Positions 51,534 through 60,643 are shown, counted from the first letter of the stretch. The stretch is 64,000 nt of DNA from Saccharothrix ecbatanensis (GCF_014205015.1 NZ_JACHMO010000001.1:868001-932000); one strand, 5' to 3'. Notes: generated by a model not told the origin, from the sequence alone. Numbers and translations: made by a program.

Positions 51534-52160
51534 CGTCGGGTCCGCGCGGCCAGGTAGGCGGTCCAGTCGGTTTGGGCTTAGGTGGACCACGTGATGGCTG
51601 TGTTGATGTTGATGTCGAGCAGGTCGGCGAGCACTGCGGCGGGCCGGTCGGGCGCGAGTGCGGCGAGGGCGGCGCTGCGGGCGCGGCGGAGGTGGGTGCG
51701 CAGGGCGCGGTAGAGAGCGTCGCTCGCGGGTCCGCCGGGGAATAGCCACGCGGTGTCGCCTGGATGGGCGCGGGCGATCTCGGACGCGCCGACGGCGTGC
51801 TTCTGTTGGGCGAGAAGGAGGGTGGCGACGGCGGGTGGCAGGCGCAGACGGTGTCCACCGAACTGGAGCCAGGTGCGACGCTTGGTGTCGGTGTGGATGT
51901 CGTCGTGGCGCAGCGCGGTGACGCGGCTGACGGGGAGCCCGTAGAGCAGTACGAGGGCGCCGCCGGCCCGCACGGGCGTGGGGAGGGTGGTGTCGTGCAA
52001 GCGTCCGCGAAGCTGATCGACGAGCTTCCCGACCGTCGCCGGGGCGGGTTGGGTCGGCCCGGGGCGCGGTTCCGGTTGGGTGACCGGTCCGTTTCCCCAG
52101 GCCGCTTCCCGTACCCGGCGTGCCCCTTCAAGGCGCCGGGCGCTCCACAAGTCCCGCTGG
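51534..52160 (-). pseudogene. Tyrosine recombinase/integrase fragment with a premature stop
   Basis: The minus strand carries GALVLLYGLPVSRVTALRHD, LPPAVATLLLAQQKHAVG, GDTAWLFPGGPASDALYRAL and DRPAAVLADLLDININTAIT, the C-terminal half of actinobacterial site-specific integrases. A TAA stop interrupts at ITWST; beyond it AQTDWTAYLAARTRRSS continues in frame to a TGA at 51534. The N-terminal half is missing. No att repeats were found by eye. Confidence 0.7.
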
Positions 52161-52183
52161 TGCGCGGGTTCTGCCTCGTCAGG

Positions 52184-52387
52184 CGGTGGCCCAGGGCGAC
52201 GGATGACCGATCCCCGGTATCGGTAGCGTGTTGTGCTGACCTTCTTCGGGTCGAACAGCAACCTGTCCTGGCCCGTGGGCCACCATCCGCCGCCGCAGTA
52301 GCGGTGGCGCAGTTCCTTCCAGGTGGTCCGGCGGTGTTTCCGACGTATCCATCTCCATACCGTTGTGAACACGTAATGGCTCAGGTA
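52184..52387 (-). mobile_element. C-terminal remnant of a group II intron reverse transcriptase
   Basis: YLSHYVFTTVWRWIRRKHRR, then TTWKELRHRYCGGGWWPTGQ and LLFDPKKVSTTRYRYRG match the last domain of group II intron maturases in actinobacteria. The reverse transcriptase core is missing. The frame runs directly into the integrase fragment, so the two now form one open frame of 304 codons made of unrelated parts. Confidence 0.75.
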
Positions 52388-53093
52388 GGCGAAGGTCGTC
52401 GGTCCCTGCGGCGGGGAGGTCGATGAGGAGTGCGGTCGTCGTCGGAATTGCGTGAGCGCTGCGATGACGACGACCTTGACCGGGTCGTGCACGTCACAAA
52501 ACCTAAATAATTTGCGCTCAACCGTTCGCCGGGCTTGCGGCAGCGCCTCACAGGTGGAAGGCGAAGGGGGTTCGGTCGAACCGTCGGGTTGGGGCAGCGC
52601 GAGAAACCTTGATCAGCGCCGGCAGTGTGAAGAGGATCTCTGAGGAACCATCGGTGTCGATGGCCCGAGAAGACTTGAATTTTCAAATGTCTCAGAAGTG
52701 AGAGCAAGCTGCGACGGGTAAGGCTGTCGCCACCCGAGCGAACCCGGTATACGCTGCGGAAACCTCCTACGTCAAGGCGTTGACCACTACTGGTCATGCT
52801 GATCACCGCGCCGGATCACGCGTTTCCCGCCGCTGTGTGGATGGTCGTGGTATATGGTGCCGCGACTTGCACTCCCATCCCTTGGAACGGGTCAGGTTCA
52901 GGCTCGTATGTTCGGGAGTTCAGTCCACCTTGCTCCGCTCGGCCTATTGTTGAAACTTTCCGGATCTGGGAATGTTGCCGGTGGATCGTGGTGCCAGGGA
53001 TGGGGTCCTGACGAGGCACGCGTTTCCAGCCGTGCGCCTGGAAGTCGAGTTCGCCGGCGCTGCGTGTCAACTGGGGAACTCGCAGGGGGATTC
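52388..53093. other. Upstream region of the diaminopropionate operon
   Basis: No intact gene is seen in 706 bases. The first part looks like mobile-element debris. The last 300 bases are less GC-rich, as promoter regions are, and contain the palindrome at 52781-52796. No clear -10/-35 pair and no iron-box-like sequence was found by eye. Confidence 0.4.
52781..52796. promoter_or_regulatory. Short inverted repeat upstream of the diaminopropionate operon
   Basis: TGACCA (52781-52786) and TGGTCA (52791-52796) flank CTAC, 298 bases before the SbnA-like start. It may be a repressor site, or chance. Confidence 0.35.
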
Positions 53094-54089
53094 ATGATAG
53101 TGCGCAGTGTGGGCGACGCTGTCGTCAAAGACATGTTCTACGAGCTGCGGGACTTCGTGCCGGGGCTCGACGTGCTCGTGAAGCTGGAGGGTCTCAACCC
53201 GGCCGGGTCCATCAAGGTGAAGTCCGCCGCCGCGATGATCCGCAGGCTGGCCGAACAGGGCGTGCTGCGCCCGGGCTCGCACATCGTCGAGTCGACCTCG
53301 GGCAACCTCGGGGTCGCGTTGGCCGCGGTGGCGGCGGCGGAGGGGTACCAGGTCACGCTGGTCACCGACCCGAACGCCAGCAGCCACAACGTGCGGGCGA
53401 TGCGCGCGTTGGGCGCCGAGGTCGTGGTGGTCACCAGGCGCGACGCCAACGACGGGTTCCTGGGCAGCCGCATCGACTACATCCTCGGCATGCTGGCCGC
53501 CGAGCCGGACCTGTTGTGGCTCAACCAGTACGCCAATCGCGCGCCCGTGGTGGCGCACCGGGACGGCACGGCGGAGGAGATCCTCGCCGAGGTCGGCCCG
53601 CCGGACTGGCTGTTCGTGGGAGCGGGCACCACGGGGACGTTGATGGGCGTGGTTGAGCGGTTCGCCCAGTTCCGCAACCGCACGACCGTGGTGGGTGTGG
53701 ACGCCGTCGGATCGGTGACCTTCGGTGGCGCGCCCGCCAGGCGGCGCGTGCCCGGCCTCGGCACCAGCCGGGTCCCGGAGATCTTCGACCCGACCGCCGA
53801 GTTCACCCGCGTCCAGGTTTCCGAATCGGACACCATCCGCACCTGTCGGCGGGTGGCCCGCGAGCACGGGCTGCTGCTGGGCGGTTCCTCCGGCACCGTC
53901 CTGGCCGCGGTGCACCTGCTGCGCGACCGGATCGCTCCGGGCGCACGGGTGGTCGCCATCTCCCCGGACATGGGAGACCACTACCTGGACACCATCTACG
54001 ACGACGAGTGGGTCACCGGGTACTTCGGGCCCGAGGCCGTCGACATCGGCCAACCGCTTTCCGGGAAAGGGGTGTTGAACCTTGTTTGA
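53094..54089 (+). CDS. sbnA: SbnA-like 2,3-diaminopropionate biosynthesis enzyme
   Basis: A 331-residue fold-type II PLP enzyme of the cysteine-synthase family. The Schiff-base Lys is in LNPAGSIKVKSA, the substrate loop is ESTSGNLGVALAAVAAAEGY, and the PLP-phosphate loop is VGAGTTGTLMGVVERF. The length and the paired downstream gene match SbnA, which condenses O-phospho-L-serine with L-glutamate to ACEGA. ATG 53094 is preceded by CAGGGGGA. It is the first gene of a five-gene operon; it overlaps the next gene by eight bases. The name rests on the SbnA/SbnB pair; alone it could be another cysteine-synthase homologue. Confidence 0.85.
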   Translation: MIVRSVGDAVVKDMFYELRDFVPGLDVLVKLEGLNPAGSIKVKSAAAMIRRLAEQGVLRPGSHIVESTSGNLGVALAAVAAAEGYQVTLVTDPNASSHNVRAMRALGAEVVVVTRRDANDGFLGSRIDYILGMLAAEPDLLWLNQYANRAPVVAHRDGTAEEILAEVGPPDWLFVGAGTTGTLMGVVERFAQFRNRTTVVGVDAVGSVTFGGAPARRRVPGLGTSRVPEIFDPTAEFTRVQVSESDTIRTCRRVAREHGLLLGGSSGTVLAAVHLLRDRIAPGARVVAISPDMGDHYLDTIYDDEWVTGYFGPEAVDIGQPLSGKGVLNLV

Positions 54090-55134
54090 CTTCACCGTGG
54101 TGCCCGGCAAGCACATCGCCGAACTGCTCGACGGCCACGAGACCGAGGTCGTGGACCTGGTCCGCGCCGCTTACCTGGCCCATGAGGACGGCCGGACGGT
54201 GAACCCGGACAGCTACTTCCTGCGGTTCCCGGACAAGCCCGAGGCCCGGATCATCGCGCTGCCGGCCTACCTGGGCACCGATGGCGCGGGCACCGATGGC
54301 GCGGGCACCGATGGCGCGGGCACCGACGAGAGCGGTGACGCGGGGATCGCCGGCATCAAGTGGATCGGCAGCTTCCCCCGTAACATCGAGTCCGGCCTCC
54401 CGCGCGCCTCCGCCGTGCTGGTGCTCAACGACTACACGACCGGCTACCCGTTCGCCCTGCTCGAATCCGCGGGCATCAGCGCCGCCCGCACCGCCGCCTC
54501 CGCCGCACTGGCCGCGACCGTCCTTTCGCGACAGGACGTCGGCAGCGTCGGTGTGGTCGGCGGAGGCGTCATCGCCCGCACCATCACCACGTATCTCCGC
54601 GCCGTCGGTGTCCCGCTGCAGGACGTCCGTTGCCACGACCTGAGCGCCGAGTCGGCCGGGTTCCTCGCCGAGCACCTGCGCACCAGGCACGGCTCGACGG
54701 TGGAGATCACCGACCGCAGCACCGCGCTGGAGGCCGACCTGGTCGTGCTCGCCACGACCGCGGGCACCCCGTACATCACCGACCACGAGTTCCGGCCGGA
54801 CCAGGTCGTGCTCAACGTCTCGCTGCGTGACCTCGCGCCGGAGCTGCTGTTGGGCGCCAACAACATCTTCGACGACGTCGAGCACTGCATGAAGGCCAAC
54901 ACCTCGCCGCACCTGGCCGAGCAGCTCACCGGTGGCCGTGACTTCGTCACCGGCACCCTGGCCGGGGTCGTCCTCGGCCGCGACAGCCTCGACCCGGCCA
55001 AGCCGACCATCTTCTCCCCGTTCGGCCTGGGCGTGCTCGACCTCGCGGTCGGCCACTACCTGTACCGGCAGGCCAAGGCCGCGGGTACGGCCGTGGACAT
55101 CCCCGGTTTCTTCGGCGAGACGAGCCGCTGGTGA
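54082..55134 (+). CDS. sbnB: SbnB-like 2,3-diaminopropionate dehydrogenase
   Basis: A 350-residue protein of the ornithine cyclodeaminase/mu-crystallin family. NAD-binding signature SVGVVGGGVIARTITTYLRA, catalytic-region KWIGSFPRNIESGLPRASAV and RTAASAALAA are typical. In the staphyloferrin B pathway SbnB oxidises and hydrolyses ACEGA to L-2,3-diaminopropionate and 2-oxoglutarate. The start is a TTG at 54082, eight bases inside the end of the upstream gene, with GGAAAGGGG upstream. The N-terminal region has a repeat-encoded insertion (GTDGAG units at about residues 65-79). Its stop overlaps the next gene start (GTGA). Confidence 0.85.
   Translation: MFDFTVVPGKHIAELLDGHETEVVDLVRAAYLAHEDGRTVNPDSYFLRFPDKPEARIIALPAYLGTDGAGTDGAGTDGAGTDESGDAGIAGIKWIGSFPRNIESGLPRASAVLVLNDYTTGYPFALLESAGISAARTAASAALAATVLSRQDVGSVGVVGGGVIARTITTYLRAVGVPLQDVRCHDLSAESAGFLAEHLRTRHGSTVEITDRSTALEADLVVLATTAGTPYITDHEFRPDQVVLNVSLRDLAPELLLGANNIFDDVEHCMKANTSPHLAEQLTGGRDFVTGTLAGVVLGRDSLDPAKPTIFSPFGLGVLDLAVGHYLYRQAKAAGTAVDIPGFFGETSRW
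54274..54318. repeat. 15-bp tandem repeat, three copies, inside the SbnB-like gene
   Basis: GGCACCGATGGCGCG occurs three times without change, followed by a partial unit. It encodes three Gly-Thr-Asp-Gly-Ala blocks in a loop between strands, an in-frame expansion. Confidence 0.95.
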
Positions 55135-56803
55135 GGGGCCGGGTGGCGATCGTCGGCGGCGGCCCCCGCTGCCTGGACCTGCTGGAGCGGTTGGTGTGCC
55201 GGGCGGACGGGCACGCGCTGGACGTGCACGTGGTCGAGCCGGGTCCGCTCGGCGTCGGCCTGCACGCGGTGGACCAGCCGGACTACCTGCTGCTCAACAC
55301 GGTGTGCGAGCAGGTCACCGGCTTCACCGACGAGTCGATGCTCGGCTCTCCCGGAGCCGTGGTCACCGGCCCGTCGCTGTTCGACTGGGCACGCGGGAGC
55401 GGTGTCCTGGTCGACGGCAGGCCGGTGCGCGGTACCGACCACCTGCCCCGCGCGTTGCTTGGCGAGTACCTGAACTGGGTCACCGCACGAGTGCTGGCCG
55501 CGGCCCCGGGCTCGGTGCGCGTCCACGTGCACCGCACCTCGGCGGTCGCGGTGACGACCGTGCCCGGTGGCGAGCGAATCGACCTGGTGGGCGAGCCGCC
55601 GCTGGTGGTGGACCGCGTCGTGCTGGCCGTCGGCCACGGCGAGCGGTCGCCGCACCTGCCCGGGCACGTCGGGGACGGGCCCTACCCGCTGCCCGCCGCG
55701 GTGGCGGACGTCGTCCCCGGCGAGACCGTGGCGCTGCAGGGGGTGGGGTTGACCGGCATGGACGTGCTCGCCGCGCTCACCGTCGGCCGCGGCGGCCGGT
55801 TCGTCGACGGGACCTACCTGCCCTCCGGCAGGGAGCCGCACGTCGTGCTGGTGTCCAGGCAGGGCAGGCCCGCCATGGTCCGGCCCAGGCTGAACCCCGG
55901 TCGGCGGGCACTGCCCGCCCGGTACCTGACCCACCAGGCACTGGGAGGGGGTTCGCTGGACTTCGCCGCCGACGTGCTGCCACTCGTGCTGGCCGAGATG
56001 GAACACCGCTGGCGGTCCTACGGCGGCGGCGCCTCCCCGGACTTCCGCGACCTCCTGCTCGGCGGGCCGCCCGCTGCCGCCCTGCGCTCGACCGGGACGT
56101 ACCGCGCCTGGTACACGGCCCAGCTCACCGAGGACCTCGCGCGCGCCGGGGCCGGGCTGGGCGTCGACCCGGTCAAGGAGGCCGTGGAGGTGCTCCGCGA
56201 CCACCGCGACGTGATCCGCGCGGCGGTGGACCACGGCCGGCTCACCCCGGCCTCGCACGAGTGGTTCTACGGCGTCTTCGCGGGCGCCGCCAACCGCCTG
56301 GTCATCGGCCCGCAGCTGGAACGGCACTCGGAGCTGCTGGCGCTGCTCGCCGCAGGCGTGGTGTCGGTCGGCCCCGGCCCTCGTCCGGTGCTCGGCTTCA
56401 CGTCGGGCGGGCGGACCCGGCTCACGTCGCACGACCTGGTCGAACCCGGCTCGGTCGTGGTCGACCGGCTGCTCATCGGCCACAGCCCTGCCGTCGACCC
56501 GGTCAACGCTGCCAACCCGCTGGTCTCCGGGCTGGCCTGGGCGGGCAGGCTGACCGCGGTGACCGCGTCGGGTCGCCCGGTCGGGGTGCGGGTGGACCGG
56601 GCGTTGCGCGCGCTGACGCCGACGGCCGGGCCCAGCCCGCGCTGCACGTCTTCGGGCCGCTGGCCGAGGGCAGCACCTACTACAACCACTACGTCACCTC
56701 GCCGGGCGGCCCGTCCAAGGCCACGGCCGACGCCGACCGCCTCGCCCGGCACCTCCTCTCCCCCCTCGCACAGGAACAGGAACGAGAGCATGTCCCAGCC
56801 TGA
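55131..56803 (+). CDS. FAD/NAD(P)-binding flavoprotein, probable frameshift near its end
   Basis: A flavoprotein of about 557 residues. The first dinucleotide fold begins VAIVGGGPRCLDLLERLV, and a second Rossmann motif is VALQGVGLTGMDVLAALTVG. Other marks are LLLNTVCEQVTGFTDESM and LAVGHGERSPHLPG. This resembles NAD_binding_9-type flavoproteins and, more distantly, N-hydroxylating monooxygenases. The family C-terminus (ALHVFGPLAEGSTYYNHYVT) is in a second frame, entered by a one-base shift near 56624-56636. Without the shift, the first frame stays open through the next gene. The GTG start overlaps the SbnB stop (GTGA). It probably acts on diaminopropionate or a derivative; this is inference. 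Confidence 0.75.
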
Positions 56804-57974
56804 CCCGTCCCGATCCAGCTGGCGGAAGGACTACGACCGGCAGACGCTGGCCGCCCAGGCGGGCGGCTGGCGCGACCCCGGCACCGGCGCGATCCCGCCC
56901 GCGGTGCACATCGGCGCCACCTACGGACGCGATGCCGACTACCGGCTACCCGGCGGCTACGCCTACCTGCGTGATCAGGGCAGCCCGATGTACGAGCAGG
57001 CCGAGTCCGTGCTCGCCCGGCTGGAGGGCGCGGCCGACGCGCTGGTGTTCTCCTCCGGCATGGCCGCGGCCACCGCCGTGTTCGCCGTGCTGCCCGCGGG
57101 CGCGCGGGTGGTCGTGCCGCGGACGATGTACTTCGGGCTCACCAAGTGGCTGCGCGAGTTCGGGCCGATCCGCGGGCTCGACGTGGTCACGGTGCCCACC
57201 GGCGACCTCGACGCCATCCGGGCCGCGGTGCAGGCGGCACCCACCGCGCTGCTGTGGGTGGAGACCCCGTGCAACCCGACCTGGCTGGTCACCGACGTGG
57301 CCGCCTGCGCGGACATCGCGCACGCGGCGGGGGCGCTGCTCGGGGTGGACAACACCGTGCCCACCCCCGTGCACACCCAGCCGATCGAATTGGGCGCCGA
57401 CCTCGTCATGCACTCGGGCACCAAGTACCTCAACGGGCACAACGACGTCGTCGCGGGCTTCCTCGCCACGGCCGCGGACACCGAACTCTGGCAGCGGCTG
57501 CGGCTGCACCGCCAACTCGGCGGCGCACTGCTCGGCCCACTGGAGGCGTACCTGCTGGTGCGCGGCATGAAGACGCTGTTCACCCGCATGCGCCAGATCT
57601 CCGCGACCGCGCAGACTGTGGCCGAGCACTTCGCCACCGACCGCCGGGTGCGCCGGATCGCCTACCCGGGCCTGACCACCGACCCCGGGCACGCCGTCGC
57701 CGCCAAGCAGATGTCCGGCGGGTTCAGCGGAATGCTCTCGGTGCACGTCGACGGCGACGCCGACCTGGCGCTGCGCACGGCCAACGCCACCGGGCTGTTC
57801 ATCCGCGCCACCTCGCTGGGCGGCACGGAGAGCCTGGTCGAGCACCGGTTCACCTTCGAAGGGCCGGGCAGCACCGCGCCCCCGGATATGCTCCGCGTGT
57901 CCATCGGCCTGGAAAGCGCCGCGGACCTCATCGCCGATTTGGACCAGGCGCTCGACCGGGCGCGGGGGGAGTGA
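56790..57974 (+). CDS. Cys/Met-metabolism PLP enzyme (cystathionine gamma-synthase/lyase type)
   Basis: A 394-residue fold-type I PLP enzyme. Typical sites are YLRDQGSPMYEQAESVLARL, ALVFSSGMAAATAVFAVLP, VETPCNPTWLVTDVAACADI, LLGVDNTVPTPVHTQPIELG and the PLP Lys in MHSGTKYLNGHNDVVAGF. The C-terminal RATSLGGTESLVEHRFTFEG is also family-like. Members do gamma/beta-elimination or replacement, so diaminopropionate (a beta-amino substrate) is a plausible substrate for beta-chemistry. ATG 56790 follows GGAACGAGAG and overlaps the flavoprotein end by 14 bases. It could be a normal sulfur enzyme, but no sulfur genes surround it. Confidence 0.88.
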   Translation: MSQPDPSRSSWRKDYDRQTLAAQAGGWRDPGTGAIPPAVHIGATYGRDADYRLPGGYAYLRDQGSPMYEQAESVLARLEGAADALVFSSGMAAATAVFAVLPAGARVVVPRTMYFGLTKWLREFGPIRGLDVVTVPTGDLDAIRAAVQAAPTALLWVETPCNPTWLVTDVAACADIAHAAGALLGVDNTVPTPVHTQPIELGADLVMHSGTKYLNGHNDVVAGFLATAADTELWQRLRLHRQLGGALLGPLEAYLLVRGMKTLFTRMRQISATAQTVAEHFATDRRVRRIAYPGLTTDPGHAVAAKQMSGGFSGMLSVHVDGDADLALRTANATGLFIRATSLGGTESLVEHRFTFEGPGSTAPPDMLRVSIGLESAADLIADLDQALDRARGE

Positions 57975-59191
57975 CGGTGACCGACGCGTCGGGGAGCACC
58001 GCCGTCGAGACGAGGCAGCCGGCCGGGTTCTTCCGCGATTCGTCGATCTCGGCGGTCGTGGCGGGGCTGATCGCGGTCGTGGTGTCGTACTCCGGTCCGA
58101 TGGTCGTGATCCTCACCGCCGCGGCCACCGGGCGGCTGACCGACAGCCAGACCACGTCGTGGGTGTGGGCGGTGTCGCTGGGCAGCGGGTTGACCTGTGC
58201 GCTGCTGAGCCTGTGGACCAGGCAACCGATCATCACCGCGTGGTCGACCCCGGGGGCGGCGCTGCTGGTGACCAGCCTCGGGCAGTTCACCTACGCCCAG
58301 GTGGTCGGCGCCTACATGGTGTCCGCGGTGGCGATCACCCTCGTGGGGCTGACCGGTGTGTTCGGCAAGCTGATGTCCCGCGTCCCGGGGCCGATCGTCT
58401 CCGCGATGCTGGCGGGCATCCTGTTCACCTTCGGCGTCGACGCGTTCAAGGCGCTCGGAGTGAGCCCGTTGGTGCCCGCCGTGGTGCTCGTGACCTACCT
58501 GGTGGTCAAGCGCTTCTCCGCGCGCTACGCCGTGCTGTGCGCGTTGATCACCGGCGTCATCGCGGCCGCGGTCGGCGGCGACCTGCACCTGTCGGCCGTG
58601 CGGTTCGACCTCGCCCGACCGGAGTGGACGACGCCGTCGTTCGGGCTGGCGGCGATCATCGGCATCGCGGTCCCGATGTTCATGGTCACCATGGCGTCGC
58701 AGAACGCCCCCGGCCTGGCGGTGCTGCGCGGCGCGGGCTACGAGCCCGACGACCGCAAGCTGATCGGCACCACCGGGGCGGTGTCGGTGCTGCTGGCGCC
58801 GTTCGGCAGCCACGCGCTCAACCTCGCCGCCATCACCGCCGCCATCTGCACCGGCCCGGAATCCCATCCGGACCCGCGCAGGCGCTACCCGGCCGGCGTG
58901 TTCTGCGGCGTGTTCTACATCGTGGTCGGCCTGTTCGGCGCCACGCTGCTGGCGCTGTTCACCGGCCTGCCGAAGGAACTGGTCGCCGCCATCGCGGGCA
59001 TCGCGCTGCTGGGTGCCCTGATGGGCGGCCTCAAGGGCGCCATGGACGACGACAAGCACCGCGAGGCGGCGCTGATCACCTTCCTGGTGACCGCGTCGGG
59101 ACTGACCATCGCGGGCATCGGTTCGGCGTTCTGGGGCCTGGTGTTCGGTGTGGCGGCCCACTTGGTGCTCGCCGCTCGCCGCAAGGGCTGA
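57971..59191 (+). CDS. BenE-family membrane transporter
   Basis: A 406-residue membrane protein with about 11-12 hydrophobic segments (VVAGLIAVVVSYSGPMVVIL, GLAAIIGIAVPMFMVTMASQ, VTASGLTIAGIGSAFWGLVF and others). The BenE family transports benzoate and is related to xanthine/uracil permeases; the polar signature NAPGLAVLRGAGYEP matches. The GTG 57971 overlaps the PLP enzyme stop by four bases and follows GGGGGGA. As the last gene of the diaminopropionate operon it is a candidate importer or exporter for the pathway. No aromatic-degradation genes are nearby, so benzoate itself is unlikely. Confidence 0.88.
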   Translation: MTVTDASGSTAVETRQPAGFFRDSSISAVVAGLIAVVVSYSGPMVVILTAAATGRLTDSQTTSWVWAVSLGSGLTCALLSLWTRQPIITAWSTPGAALLVTSLGQFTYAQVVGAYMVSAVAITLVGLTGVFGKLMSRVPGPIVSAMLAGILFTFGVDAFKALGVSPLVPAVVLVTYLVVKRFSARYAVLCALITGVIAAAVGGDLHLSAVRFDLARPEWTTPSFGLAAIIGIAVPMFMVTMASQNAPGLAVLRGAGYEPDDRKLIGTTGAVSVLLAPFGSHALNLAAITAAICTGPESHPDPRRRYPAGVFCGVFYIVVGLFGATLLALFTGLPKELVAAIAGIALLGALMGGLKGAMDDDKHREAALITFLVTASGLTIAGIGSAFWGLVFGVAAHLVLAARRKG

Positions 59192-59199
59192 CGCCGTTC

Positions 59200-59597
59200 C
59201 TCCACTCGGCCGGTGTGGCTTGTGCCCCCGCCGAGGGTCGGTCGGCGGCGTGTCGATGTGTAGCCCGGTTCTGTGATCGGGTGGTCCGGTGGTGGTGGTG
59301 CGAGTTGTAGTGCTTGGTGTGGTGGGCGGTGGTTGTGGTGGGCCGTGTAGTGGTTCAGCGCTGTTCTGAGGTGGTGTTTGTTGATGATGAGCGGGCGGTT
59401 GGTGATTTCGTGTCGGATGGTGCCGGCGAATCGTTCGGCGTGGGCGTTGGCTCGTGGGCACCGTGGTGGGGTCTTCACGACGTTGATTCCGGTGTCGGGG
59501 AGGGTGGCGTCGAATGAGGTGGTGAACTGGTCGGCTCGGTGTCGGATGAGGAGCCGGAGGTCGTCTGCCTGGTCGTCGAGATCCGTCAGTGGGTTGC
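59200..59597 (-). mobile_element. C-terminal part of an integrase-core transposase
   Basis: LTDLDDQADDLRLLIRHRAD, QFTTSFDATLPDTGINVVKT, PPRCPRANAHAERFAGTIRH and HYTAHHNHRPPHQALQL are the end of an rve-type (IS481/IS3-like) transposase. The N-terminal part of the same kind of protein lies at 60333-60608 on the same strand, so the element was split by inserted DNA. It starts nine bases after the BenE gene. Confidence 0.8.
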
Positions 59598-59693
59598 GGG
59601 TTTGTTGTGTTGTCGCGGGCGGTCGTCGACCAGCCGCTGCACCAGATCGGACAGCCGTGGGCGAAGCCACAGCGGGGCTGCGGTTACTGCGCG

Positions 59694-59805
59694 GTGAGCA
59701 GGACGCGCTTGCGCAGCAGGGCAAACCCGGCTCGACCGTACATCTGGCGCTTGAGTGGGTTGATCTTTTGACCCGGGCCCTCCACCGGACCGGAACTCCA
59801 CCTCG
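59694..59805 (-). mobile_element. C-terminal remnant of an ISL3-family transposase
   Basis: On the minus strand GPVEGPGQKINPLKRQMYGR, AGFALLRKRVLLTAQ then TAA (59694-59696) match the end of ISL3/IS204-type transposases (usually GxVEGxVNRIKxLKRQMYGRAGFxLLRxRVL). Only this end is present. Confidence 0.8.
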
Positions 59806-59827
59806 TGAGGCCCGCACGACGGGGTGT

Positions 59828-60332
59828 TCAGTTTGTGTTGGGCCAGAGGCGGATGTGCCAGGTTTCGATACCGCGGTGTGTGCTTGCTTCCGGTAGTTCG
59901 GCGGCTTCGGTTCGGCCGGTGACGGTGAGGTCGAAGTTGTAGTGGCCGGGGGAGGGGAGTTCGAGGTGTTTGATGTGTGGCGTGTCGTGGGGTTGTTCTG
60001 GGTTGGGGAGGTGGATGACGGGTCCGTTGACGGTGGTGGCGAGGCACAGTCGTCGGCCGTCGGTGTGGAACGACCCGGACTCGGTGGCTGATCGGTCGTG
60101 TGCGGGTTCGGGTGGTCGGGTTGTCCACAGTTCGAGGCGGACGCGGGCGTGGTGGTCTGTGGCGGCGCTGTAGAACCAGATCCGGTGCGGGTGGGTGGGT
60201 GGTAAGGATGTGGTCGTCGGTGAAGTCGGGTTCGCTCTGCCAGTAGTCGGCGTCGGGGTCGACGAGGGAGAGGGTGCCGTGCTCGACGCGGACGTCTTCC
60301 TCGATGGCGGCGGTCGGCTGTTGTGTTGTCAT
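59828..60332 (-). pseudogene. Unknown small protein gene with one frameshift, lodged in a split transposase
   Basis: From ATG 60332 the frame reads MTTQQPTAAIEEDVRVEHGT, LSLVDPDADYWQSEPDFTDD and HILTTHPP. A one-base shift at about 60184-60203 allows it to go on as HRIWFYSAATDHHARVRLEL, FHTDGRRLCLATTVNGPVIH, HIKHLELPSPGHYNFDLTVT and GIETWHIRLWPNTN to TGA at 59828. The restored product is about 167 residues, beta-rich, with acidic and aromatic patches and no signal peptide. I do not recognise it. It lies exactly between the two halves of an integrase-type transposase, so it arrived as cargo or with another element. Confidence 0.55.
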
Positions 60333-60608
60333 GGTTGAGGTTCCGGGTCGGGCTGTGCCGCCGCCGGTAAGCGGCGGCACACCTGGTGGACGTTTGATGA
60401 AGTCCTGGTGCCACTGAAGCACTGTCTCCGGGCGTACCAGCAGTCGGAGCCGACGAAGCGCATCGACCGGAAGTCGGCGCAGCAGTGCCGCGAGGAACGC
60501 TCGGTCGCCGGGGGAGAACCGTGGACGGGCGTTGCCCAGTTGGCGTTCAAGGACGGTGATCTGGCGCCGTAGCGCCAGGATTTCCGCATCCGTGTCCCGG
60601 TCGCTCAT
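60333..60608 (-). mobile_element. N-terminal part of an integrase-core transposase
   Basis: From ATG 60608, MSDRDTDAEILALRRQITVL, ERQLGNARPRFSPGDRAFLA, ALLRRLPVDALRRLRLLVRP and ETVLQWHQDF is a normal start of rve-type transposases. It breaks off before the DDE domain. Its other end is at 59200-59597. Confidence 0.8.
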
Positions 60609-60643
60609 GGGCAGCAGGCGCCCGGCTCGGAGTCTCGGGCGAG

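Noticed and set aside
52388..53093. Iron-box or zinc-box upstream of the SbnA/SbnB-like genes
   Set aside because: Looked for DmdR/IdeR- and Zur-type palindromes because SbnA/SbnB often belong to siderophores; none was seen by eye.
55131..57974. A genuine 947-residue flavoprotein-PLP fusion enzyme
   Set aside because: The flavoprotein family C-terminus sits in another frame and the PLP gene has its own ATG and ribosome site, so two proteins with a frameshift is the simpler reading.
57662..59461. Minus-strand open frame of 599 codons opposite the PLP enzyme and BenE transporter
   Set aside because: Shadow frame; both plus-strand genes have clear family motifs and coupled starts.
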